6,343 nt of DNA from NCBI GenBank assembly GCA_023489205.1, contig JAMDDF010000115.1, positions 1 through 6,343 of the forward strand, in the 5' to 3' direction. The notes under the pieces are model-generated. The model was not told the origin of the DNA. It worked only from the letters and a program-made list of their open reading frames with translations, and did not search any database. The position numbers and the translations under genes are program-made. Source of the DNA: Actinomycetota bacterium. GTDB lineage: Bacteria > Actinomycetota > Acidimicrobiia > Acidimicrobiales > Palsa-688. This document shows positions 1-5,377 of this stretch, one piece after another (within the stretch, counting starts at the first letter, position 1; the number at the start of each line of letters is the position of its first letter).

Positions 1-1569
1 TCCTGGCAAGCAGAAGCGGACCCCGGCGCGCCCAGGTCCCACCTGGGGCCGGGCCCCGTCCCCCCGGTCAGCGAGGTAGGGCACGACCAAGCTGCACTCC
101 TTGTCACCAGCGCTCTCGACCACACTCAGCTCGCCCGCTTCGACCGACACCCGGAGCCGGTAAGCCAGGCCGTCGGCCACAGCACCAGCCTCCAGGCAAT
201 GCTCTGCCGGGTCGAAGTGCGAAAAGCGCCCTCCCACGCTGCGCGCGCCGGCGAGCGGCGCTAACCCGCCGGCGCCGTCGCGTACTGCCAGGCCCAGGGT
301 CAACGGGGAACCACTGGCCACGTGGTGCACCTGGCCCCCAAAACGAAAGTAGCGACCGGTGCCCGCCGAGACGTCGGCGATCCCAAAGGCGTCATAACCA
401 GCTTGGGGCGCCAGGTTGACATGGACCGACCAGCCCTCCCCCTGGAGCAACGAACGCCACAGTGGCTCTGGATCCACGTGGGCATAAGCGCCAGCCTGTA
501 GGGGGCCAGCGCCCGTCTCCCGGGCGCCGTCGGCTCCTGTGAAGCCGGCTAGCACTGCGGTAGCAAGAAAACTCAGGGCCAACGCCACGTAGTGGGCATC
601 CGCGCTGTAGGGCTCGTAACCGACACGGAAGTTCGCAGGCAGGACGTTTTGCACTGGGCTCAGGCCTCCCTCGGGGCGCTGGCAGGCTAGGGCCGCCGTG
701 AGCGCGCGCGTGGCCGCCTCTCGCGCCCTTAGAGCGAGGGCCTCGTCGGCGCACAACTGGGCCCCACGGCAAAAGTAGGCGCACTGCGCTGTCAAGGTCC
801 ATACCTGGCCGGTGCTGCGGTGGGCGCTGGCAAGCGAGCCGTCGGAGAGCTGCAGGGCGAGGCTCCTGCGTAGCCCGCTGTCGAGGAGCTGCTCGAGGTG
901 CCTCCTGTAACGCCCTAGGTAACCTTCTGCCAGCAGCTCCATGAGGTGGTAACGGGTGAACAGGTCGTAGGAGTTGGGGTACCCGGGCTCGTAGTAACAC
1001 CCCCTCTCGAGGTTGACCCGCGCGCCCTGGCCATCAAAGAACGGCTCCAGCCAGGCGTCAAGCGCCTGGGGAGGGTTCGGGGAAAGGCCGTCACGGATGC
1101 GTAGCCACTCCCCCGCCAGCCACACCGCAGCCCAGTTGTGAGGTGGGCGGGCTGCGAACACCTCGGGCACCGCGACCCTGCGGACCTGGTCTGCAAGGGC
1201 ATCGACACCAGGGCGTCCCTCGGCACGGAGCAGGCCCAGCACCCTGAGCACGGGTAGCCACATGAAGTCGCGGTGGTTGCGTGCCACCGGGCTGGCTATA
1301 GGCGGGTCGTAGGAGCTGGTGGCCGGCGCGTCATCGGGGTCCAGGAGGTGACCTAGCACCGCCTCCAACCCCCGCTCAGCGCTCTCGAAGTACGACGCTG
1401 CGCTGGCCCCGCGCCCAAGGCGGCCCATCGCTGCGTTGACATAAGCAAAATAAGCGGTGCCGTACTGGGTCGGCTCGCCAAAGACAGGGTCGTACAGCTC
1501 ACCCGAGGGCTGGAGGAAGGCGCGCAGGTAGGTTGCCCCCGCCTCCAACAGCTCCTGAGCTGGCGTCAC
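1..1569 (-). CDS. Probable (alpha/alpha)-toroid carbohydrate-active protein (polysaccharide-lyase-like), C-terminus cut by window edge
   Basis: I translated the reverse complement codon by codon: 523 codons stay open from a GTG at 1569 to the left edge, with no stop. The GTG overlaps the TGA of the preceding arsR-like gene (GTGA), and no Shine-Dalgarno site precedes it, so translation is probably coupled. Residues 1-345 are helical with regularly spaced aromatic and charged motifs: RNHRDFMWLP (97-106), HNWAAVW (144-150), YPNSYDLFTRYHL (197-209), SAHRSTGQVW (248-257) and YSADAHYVALA (321-331). About 364-523 are beta-rich. This order resembles (alpha/alpha)-toroid plus beta-sandwich polysaccharide lyases and related hydrolases. 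Such enzymes use Asn, His and Tyr in catalysis, so N98/H99, H144/N145 and Y201/Y207/H208 are candidates only. No signal peptide is visible, so it is probably cytoplasmic and may act on imported oligosaccharides. The gene is certain; the family is tentative, and substrate and reaction are unknown. Confidence 0.8.
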   Translation of the reverse strand, partial: MTPAQELLEAGATYLRAFLQPSGELYDPVFGEPTQYGTAYFAYVNAAMGRLGRGASAASYFESAERGLEAVLGHLLDPDDAPATSSYDPPIASPVARNHRDFMWLPVLRVLGLLRAEGRPGVDALADQVRRVAVPEVFAARPPHNWAAVWLAGEWLRIRDGLSPNPPQALDAWLEPFFDGQGARVNLERGCYYEPGYPNSYDLFTRYHLMELLAEGYLGRYRRHLEQLLDSGLRRSLALQLSDGSLASAHRSTGQVWTLTAQCAYFCRGAQLCADEALALRAREAATRALTAALACQRPEGGLSPVQNVLPANFRVGYEPYSADAHYVALALSFLATAVLAGFTGADGARETGAGPLQAGAYAHVDPEPLWRSLLQGEGWSVHVNLAPQAGYDAFGIADVSAGTGRYFRFGGQVHHVASGSPLTLGLAVRDGAGGLAPLAGARSVGGRFSHFDPAEHCLEAGAVADGLAYRLRVSVEAGELSVVESAGDKECSLVVPYLADRGDGARPQVGPGRAGVRFCLPG

Positions 1570-1889
1570 TGCAGCAGCCCGGGTGGGCGAGCGGCCAGTA
1601 CCGTCACTGGGGCACCGGGCCGCCCCTCAAGCTCGCCGAGCAGGTTGAGCAGCGACTTCACGACCTCCTCATGGGTGAGGGAGTAACAGCGGCGCCGGGC
1701 ATCGACGCGCACCTGGACCAAGCCGGCCCTGCGCAGCGCCGCGAGGTGCTTGGAGACAGTGGGCTGGTCCAGCGAGCAGGCGGCGCTCAGGTTGCTGACG
1801 TCGCACTCGGCTTGAGACAGCGCTTGCAGGAGCGCTCGGCGAGCCGGGTGCGCGAGCGCCCGGCAGACCCCAGTCACGAAGTCGGTCAA
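1566..1889 (-). CDS. ArsR/SmtB-family winged-helix transcriptional regulator
   Basis: This 107-residue protein has the length and helix-turn-helix layout of ArsR-family repressors. LAHPARRALLQAL (12-24) is the opening helix, CSLDQPTVSKHLAALRRAGLV (38-58) is the recognition helix-turn-helix, and VRVDARRRCYSL (60-71) is the beta wing. The start is TTG at 1889, because an in-frame stop lies just upstream (1899-1901). A weak GAGG sits 7 nt before it, and the TTGA overlap with the trxB stop suggests coupled translation. Cysteines are at 9, 29, 38 and 68. C29 sits near the position of the metal-binding ELCVCDL-type motif of arsenic and metal sensors, but the canonical Cys pair is absent, so the ligand is unknown. 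Being third in an operon after a thioredoxin and its reductase, it may regulate that operon in response to thiol redox, persulfide or metal. The family call is secure; the signal is inferred. Confidence 0.9.
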   Translation of the reverse strand: MTDFVTGVCRALAHPARRALLQALSQAECDVSNLSAACSLDQPTVSKHLAALRRAGLVQVRVDARRRCYSLTHEEVVKSLLNLLGELEGRPGAPVTVLAARPPGLLQ

Positions 1890-2815
1890 ACAGGCGCCTC
1901 ACTCAGGTACTCGAGGGCCGACAGCGCCGCCACGGTACCGTCGGCTGCTGCGGTCGTGATCTGGCGCACCCGCTTGTGGCGGACGTCGCCGGCGGCAAAT
2001 ACTCCCGCCAGGTTGGTGCTAAGGGCTTCGTCGGTCACGACTTCGCCGCGCTCGGTCAGCTTGACCTGGCCCTCGAAGGCCTCGGAGTTTGGGACATAGC
2101 CGACGAACACGAAGCAGCCGTCGACCGGGGTCTCGGTGATGGCCCCAGCCTCCTTGTCGGCCGAGCGCACGCCAGCCAGCCCCGACTCACCTATAAAAGC
2201 GAGCACGCGCTGGTTCATGAGGAAGCTGATCTTGTCGTTAGCCTTTGCCTCAGCGACGGCCCAGGGCTCAGCCTGGAAGTGGTCGAACTCGTGGATGACC
2301 GTGATGCGCGAGGCGTACTGGCTCAACGACACGGCTTCTTCGAGAGCGGAGTTGCCCCCACCGATGACGGCGATCGGCCGGCCAGTGAAGAAGTCCCCGT
2401 CACAGGTAGCACAATAGGAGATCCCTCGGCCAACGAAGCGCTCTTCGCCGTCCACGCCCACCTTGCGCGGGACCCCTCCAGAAGCGATGATGACGGCCCT
2501 CGCGCTCAACACGGTGCCGTTTTTCAACGTGACCGTCTTCACTTGGCCACCAAGGTCGACTCGCGCGATCCGAGCGAACGCCTTGAGCTCAGCGCCGAAG
2601 GCGCGGGCTTGGCCTGCCATCGTCTGGGACAGCTCCCGACCGGAGGTCTCCGCCACGCCTGGGTAGTTCGCCACCTTGTAGCTGAGGACCATCTGCCCGC
2701 CAATAGTGCCGCTGTCCAGGACCAACACTGAGCGCCGTGCTCGGGCGGCGTAGATCCCCGCAGTCAGGCCGGCGGGCCCCGCGCCCAAGACGATGATGTC
2801 GTAGCCCGTGCCCAT
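1886..2815 (-). CDS. trxB: Thioredoxin reductase-like FAD-dependent pyridine nucleotide-disulfide oxidoreductase, atypical cofactor site
   Basis: At 309 residues it has the normal length of low-Mr bacterial thioredoxin reductases. The FAD-binding Rossmann motif GAGPAGLTAGIYAA is at 11-24, the redox-active CATC at 135-138, the second nucleotide-binding motif GGGNSALEEA at 152-161, and the C-terminal FAD motif FAAGDVRHKRVRQ at 273-285. It should pass electrons through FAD to the CATC disulfide and on to a thioredoxin in the cytosol. Oddity: the HRR motif that binds the NADPH 2'-phosphate in classical enzymes is replaced by IHEFDHFQAE (174-183). NADPH may therefore not be the donor; NADH, ferredoxin or another flavoprotein are possibilities, none shown by the sequence. 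The gene begins 12 bp after the thioredoxin-like gene without a clear Shine-Dalgarno site, and its TGA overlaps the TTG start of the ArsR gene. Family membership is near certain; electron donor and exact partner are inferred. Confidence 0.93.
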   Translation of the reverse strand: MGTGYDIIVLGAGPAGLTAGIYAARARRSVLVLDSGTIGGQMVLSYKVANYPGVAETSGRELSQTMAGQARAFGAELKAFARIARVDLGGQVKTVTLKNGTVLSARAVIIASGGVPRKVGVDGEERFVGRGISYCATCDGDFFTGRPIAVIGGGNSALEEAVSLSQYASRITVIHEFDHFQAEPWAVAEAKANDKISFLMNQRVLAFIGESGLAGVRSADKEAGAITETPVDGCFVFVGYVPNSEAFEGQVKLTERGEVVTDEALSTNLAGVFAAGDVRHKRVRQITTAAADGTVAALSALEYLSEAPV

Positions 2816-2827
2816 GGCTAACGCCGG

Positions 2828-3178
2828 TCAGCTTTGCTCGCCGAAGTTCTCGTCGAGGAGAGCGGTCACTTGGTCCATGGTCTGGATACTGCTGGTCGCG
2901 GCAACCACCTTGGCGTTCTTGAAGTACACCGTGAAGGGCAGCCCAGCGAAGCTGGCGGTCTCGGGCAAAGCGCGGATCACGTCCCCGACGGGCTCGTCGA
3001 AGTCCATGTCCCGGAAGGCCACGTGGGGGTAGTCGGCGCTGAGAGTCTCCATGATGTCGTACACGGGCAAGCACATCGGCCCCATGCGACCGCAGCAGAC
3101 CATGACGTTGTCGTTGTTAGCCAACGTTTCTTTGAAAGCCTGCTCGGATTCGATGTGCTCCAGTCCGGTCTGCAACAT
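2828..3178 (-). CDS. Atypical thioredoxin-like protein (CCGRMGPMC site in place of CGPC)
   Basis: This 116-residue protein has the size and fold pattern of a thioredoxin: a core strand before the active site (NVMV, 24-27), VAFRDMDFD (53-61) as the next strand, GLPFTVYFKNAKVV (79-92) as the cis-proline and following strands, and a final helix about 100-112. The usual WCGPC is absent. Instead VCCGRMGPMCLPV spans 27-39, with C28, C29 and C36. C36 aligns with the resolving Cys of thioredoxin, while the nucleophile must be C28 or C29, giving a CX6C or CX7C pair. I chose ATG 3178 over an upstream in-frame ATG at 3235 because AGGAGAGGAGAA lies before it, with GGAG 8 nt upstream, and because the extra 19 residues do not look like thioredoxin. 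It is first in the operon, and the adjacent reductase is its likely electron donor. It may reduce protein disulfides or peroxidase partners; its real target is unknown. Confidence 0.85.
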   Translation of the reverse strand: MLQTGLEHIESEQAFKETLANNDNVMVCCGRMGPMCLPVYDIMETLSADYPHVAFRDMDFDEPVGDVIRALPETASFAGLPFTVYFKNAKVVAATSSIQTMDQVTALLDENFGEQS

Positions 3179-3184
3179 GACGTG

Positions 3185-3196
3185 TTCTCCTCTCCT
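3185..3196 (-). promoter_or_regulatory. Ribosome binding site of the thioredoxin-like gene
   Basis: On the minus strand this reads AGGAGAGGAGAA, a double Shine-Dalgarno-like purine run. The nearest GGAG is 8 nt from the ATG at 3178. It decides the start codon: the longer reading from 3235 has no such site and would place this run inside the coding sequence. Confidence 0.8.
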
Positions 3197-3198
3197 AC

Positions 3199-3215
3199 GG
3201 TGGCCTTCGACCACC
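3199..3215 (-). promoter_or_regulatory. 5'-leader hairpin directly upstream of the thioredoxin RBS
   Basis: The minus-strand transcript would read GGUGGUC-GAA-GGCCACC. This is a 7-bp stem with one G-U pair closed by a three-base loop, ending 2 nt before the AGGAGAGGAGAA ribosome binding site. It could protect the mRNA 5' end or modulate ribosome access. Only the pairing is observed; the role is inferred, and it requires that transcription starts upstream of 3215. Confidence 0.4.
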
Positions 3216-3216
3216 T

Positions 3217-3238
3217 CATATACTTGGTGTGCCATATG
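3217..3238. promoter_or_regulatory. Candidate ArsR-type operator (inverted repeat CATAT-N12-ATATG)
   Basis: Plus-strand CATAT (3217-3221) and ATATG (3234-3238) are exact inverted repeats 12 bp apart, in an AT-rich patch within otherwise GC-rich DNA, 39 bp upstream of the first gene of the redox operon. ArsR-family repressors commonly bind AT-rich interrupted palindromes overlapping the promoter of their own operon. The ArsR gene is the third gene of this operon, so autoregulation is plausible. I could not identify convincing -35/-10 boxes, so the promoter position is unknown. Confidence 0.4.
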
Positions 3239-3343
3239 CTATCATCGGTATGTTTCTTAGGCGCCCCTACACCGGCCAACAGCCTCCGCCAACCCCACGA
3301 GGGCGCGCGACCCTCCAGCGCAACCGCGGCTAACCTGGCGTGT

Positions 3344-3357
3344 TTAAGTTCCCTTAA
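3344..3357. repeat. Short inverted repeat TTAAG-N4-CTTAA in the divergent intergenic region
   Basis: TTAAG (3344-3348) and CTTAA (3353-3357) form a perfect 5-bp inverted repeat around TTCC. It stands out as AT-rich in GC-rich DNA and lies 49 bp before the substrate-binding-protein start. It could be an operator or part of the promoter of the transporter operon. Five base pairs is short and chance cannot be excluded. The rest of the intergenic region (3239-3343) shows no clear promoter or gene. Confidence 0.3.
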
Positions 3358-3364
3358 GGTACGC

Positions 3365-3378
3365 GCCGGGTAACCGGC
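3365..3378 (+). promoter_or_regulatory. GNRA-capped hairpin in the leader of the transporter operon
   Basis: GCCGG-GTAA-CCGGC forms a perfect 5-bp GC stem closed by GUAA, a member of the very stable GNRA tetraloop class. It ends 12 nt before the AGGAGGT ribosome binding site of the substrate-binding-protein gene. It may stabilise the abundant 5' mRNA segment. Pairing is observed; function is inferred and depends on a transcription start upstream of 3365. Confidence 0.4.
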
Positions 3379-3390
3379 AAGCCATGAGCT

Positions 3391-3397
3391 AGGAGGT
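3391..3397 (+). promoter_or_regulatory. Strong ribosome binding site for the substrate-binding protein
   Basis: AGGAGGT is a consensus Shine-Dalgarno sequence 8 nt before the ATG at 3406. It fixes that start and fits the high expression usually needed for transporter binding proteins relative to their permeases. Confidence 0.85.
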
Positions 3398-3405
3398 CAA
3401 AGCAT

Positions 3406-5235
3406 ATGAGGAGTAACGGTCATTGGAGAGCCATGGTCGGAGCTGCTGCCGCCGGCAGTGCTCTCATGGCCGTCGGGGTGGTGGGCCTGCCAGGTGTGGC
3501 AAGTGCCACGGTCGGGAGGCTGGAGGCCGGTAGCGGGAGCATAGTCAGCTTCGCCGAGCAGGCCGGCGCTGCGCCCAACTACATCTTCCCAGAGACGACC
3601 TCGGCCAACCAGAGCTTGTACAACGACAGCCAGTTCATCAACTTGATGTACCCGTTGGTGTACTTGCCCAACCCGTACCAGCCCACGATGGACTACAGCC
3701 GCTCGATGGCTTACCCGCCGGTCTTTTCCGACCACGACACGGTCGCCACGGTCAAGCTAAAGCACTGGATGTGGTCCGACGGGAGCCCCGTCACAGCACG
3801 CGACCTCGTCTTTTACATAAACCTCGGCAAGGCCGAGGGGGCCACCTGGGGCAATTACGCCGGCCCCAGCCAGTTCCCCTACAACCTGAAGAGCTATACA
3901 GCGCTCAACGCGACCACGATCCGCTTCGTGCTGAAGAGCCCGATGAACCCGACTTATTTCATCGACAACGGGATCGACTATATAAGCCCCCTCCCCCAGC
4001 AAGCGTGGGACAAGACCTCGCCCAACGGGCCGGTCGGCAACTACGACATGACCCCAGCCGGGGCCAAGAAGGTCCTTGCCTTCTTGCAAAAAGAGGCGTC
4101 AGACACCAGGACGTACGCGACAAACCCACTTTGGAAGGTTGTCGACGGGCCCTACATGTTGAAAAGCTTCGGCGGCGCTAGCGCACCAGACGTCTTCGTG
4201 GCCAACCCGCACTACTCGGGGACAGCCCCGGCAATAAAGACCTTCGAGGAAGTCCCCTTCACTTCGAGCAGCGCGGAGTTCACAGCACTTGAGTCCGGCA
4301 CCGTCGACTACGGGTACGTACCGACCCAAGACATCCCCGCCATGGCGAGGATAAAAGCTGAGGGCTACTCCATCACCCCCTCGCCGACGTGGGGCTTCGA
4401 CTACATCATCCCCAACCAAAAAAACCCCAAGGTCGGGCCCATCTTGAGCCAGGCCTACATGCGCCAAGTGCTCGCCCACCTGGTCGACCAAAACACGATG
4501 ATCGCCCACTTCATGCAGGGCTACGGCATCCCCACTTACGGGCCAACGCCGATCTACCCCAAGGGCAACCCGTTCCTCTCGCCCGCCGAGTCCCACAACC
4601 CCTACCCCTACTCGGTCAAAGACGCCGAGAAGATCTTGAAGGCCCACGGCTGGCAGGTCAACCCTGGCAAAGTCGACGTCTGCCAGGTACCCGGGCCCAA
4701 GGGCTGTGGGGCAGGCGTCACCAAGGGCGAAAAGCTTTCGCTAAACCTGCTCTACTCGAGCGGTTTGACGATCATGCAAGAGGACACCGACCTCTTCCAG
4801 TCCGACGCCTCCTTGGCCGGAGTGCAGATCAACCCCAAGGCCGAGACCTTCAACACCGTGATCTCCCAGGTACAGCCGTGCACGCCCAAGGGGCTCGGCA
4901 CGCCCACCTGCAACTGGCAGCTCGGTGAGTACGGCGGCATCAGCTTGTCGACCTACCCGAGCGGGGAGGGCCTCCTCAATACCGGAGGGGCCTTCAACGC
5001 TGGCCAGTTCTCCGACCCGACCCTGGACAAGCTGATCCAAGACAGCACGACCTCTACCAGCCTGGCGGTGTACAAGAGCTACGAGGACGCCGTGGTGAAA
5101 CTGGAGCCGTGGATCTGGCAACCTGTGCCGGACAACATCTTTGCCACCAAGAAGGGCCTGTCCGGCTACGGCCTCACGAGCGAGTTCGACGGCGGCTTTG
5201 GCTACATCGAGCCGGAGTTCTGGACCTTCAAGTGA
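3406..5235 (+). CDS. ABC transporter substrate-binding protein, SBP_bac_5 (DppA/OppA) family
   Basis: This 609-residue exported protein captures substrate outside the membrane and delivers it to the permease encoded next. The N-terminus has Arg/His residues, a hydrophobic Ala/Gly/Val stretch (10-30) and a likely signal-peptidase-I site after VASA (34). No lipobox cysteine is present, unusual for a binding protein of a Gram-positive-type cell. The core family signature is around 119-140, including MWSDGSPVTARDLVFYINL. Later parts match cluster C binding proteins: VDGPYMLKSF, FEEVPF, and a C-terminal region ending in EPEFWTFK. Cysteines pair by position as C426/C434 and C492/C502, suggesting disulfides in an exported protein. 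Peptides are the commonest substrates, but oligosaccharides, nickel and other ligands also occur, so specificity is open. AGGAGGT, 8 nt upstream, supports the start. A 138-bp gap with a long hairpin separates it from the permease. Confidence 0.93.
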   Translation: MRSNGHWRAMVGAAAAGSALMAVGVVGLPGVASATVGRLEAGSGSIVSFAEQAGAAPNYIFPETTSANQSLYNDSQFINLMYPLVYLPNPYQPTMDYSRSMAYPPVFSDHDTVATVKLKHWMWSDGSPVTARDLVFYINLGKAEGATWGNYAGPSQFPYNLKSYTALNATTIRFVLKSPMNPTYFIDNGIDYISPLPQQAWDKTSPNGPVGNYDMTPAGAKKVLAFLQKEASDTRTYATNPLWKVVDGPYMLKSFGGASAPDVFVANPHYSGTAPAIKTFEEVPFTSSSAEFTALESGTVDYGYVPTQDIPAMARIKAEGYSITPSPTWGFDYIIPNQKNPKVGPILSQAYMRQVLAHLVDQNTMIAHFMQGYGIPTYGPTPIYPKGNPFLSPAESHNPYPYSVKDAEKILKAHGWQVNPGKVDVCQVPGPKGCGAGVTKGEKLSLNLLYSSGLTIMQEDTDLFQSDASLAGVQINPKAETFNTVISQVQPCTPKGLGTPTCNWQLGEYGGISLSTYPSGEGLLNTGGAFNAGQFSDPTLDKLIQDSTTSTSLAVYKSYEDAVVKLEPWIWQPVPDNIFATKKGLSGYGLTSEFDGGFGYIEPEFWTFK

Positions 5236-5259
5236 CGGGCACCCACCACTAGCCGGGGG

Positions 5260-5322
5260 GCGCCATACCCATGGTGGCCTGGGCCTCGGGAACCTCCCGG
5301 CCTCGGCCACCGTGGGCGGCGC
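5260..5322 (+). promoter_or_regulatory. Long imperfect intergenic hairpin between binding-protein and permease genes
   Basis: The arms GCGCC (5260-5264) and GGCGC (5318-5322) pair perfectly. Inside them, CCCATGGTGGCC (5268-5279) pairs with GGCCACCGTGGG (5305-5316) over 12 positions with a single G-U wobble. The enclosed loop holds a further 5-bp hairpin, CGGGA-ACC-TCCCG (5287-5299). No T-run follows, so it is not a classical intrinsic terminator. In binding-protein operons such structures often stabilise or terminate the upstream message so that the binding protein is made in excess of the permeases; that role here is inferred. CCTCC at 5293-5297 could alternatively pair with the GGAGG at 5344-5348. 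Confidence 0.7.
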
Positions 5323-5353
5323 TCTACTAACTAGTTTGGAACCGGAGGAGCAA

Positions 5354-5377
5354 GTGCAAGAAGGGCAGTTGCCGTGA
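5354..5377 (+). CDS. Possible 7-residue leader ORF coupled to the permease start
   Basis: GGAGG (5344-5348) lies 5 nt before a GTG at 5354 that opens an eight-codon frame (M-Q-E-G-Q-L-P, stop TGA at 5375-5377). Its stop overlaps the permease GTG at 5374 as GTGA, the classical arrangement for translational coupling. The best Shine-Dalgarno site in the gap therefore serves the mini-ORF rather than the permease, which itself has only a weak AAGGG 8 nt upstream. The peptide sequence carries no recognisable function. It could equally be chance. Confidence 0.3.
   Translation: MQEGQLP

Noticed and set aside
392..1226. Minus-strand Arg/Pro-rich open frames inside the left-hand gene
   Set aside because: They are out-of-frame shadows. 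The continuous 523-codon frame from GTG 1569 has sensible protein composition and fits the operon overlap.
3179..3235. N-terminal extension of the thioredoxin-like protein from the ATG at 3235
   Set aside because: The extra 19 residues are Arg/His-rich and unlike thioredoxin, while a strong Shine-Dalgarno run sits right before the ATG at 3178. The extension also covers the leader hairpin and part of the palindrome.
3299..3315. Inverted repeat GAGGG-N7-CCCTC in the divergent intergenic region
   Set aside because: A 5-bp GC stem with a seven-base loop is expected by chance in this composition and has no U-tract or promoter context.
1533..3373. Long plus-strand open frames antisense to arsR, trxB and the thioredoxin gene
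   Set aside because: They mirror well-supported genes on the other strand, have low-complexity composition and show no recognisable motifs, as expected in GC-rich DNA.
4418..4424. Seven-A run in the binding-protein gene as a second frameshift
   Set aside because: The reading frame is intact and family-like on both sides (NQKNPK), so there is no sign of an indel.
3757..5310. Minus-strand open frames antisense to the substrate-binding protein
   Set aside because: They are Gly/Val/Arg-rich mirrors of a clear SBP_bac_5 gene with no motifs or ribosome sites of their own.
5260..5340. Intrinsic terminator after the binding-protein gene
   Set aside because: The hairpin is strong, but only TTT appears downstream at 5335-5337, with no U-tract next to the stem, and the permease clearly belongs to the same operon.
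5141..5377. 78-residue plus-strand frame across the end of the binding-protein gene and the hairpin
   Set aside because: Most of it overlaps the binding protein in another frame and the composition is shadow-like. Only its last eight codons, with their own ribosome site, merit mention as a leader ORF.
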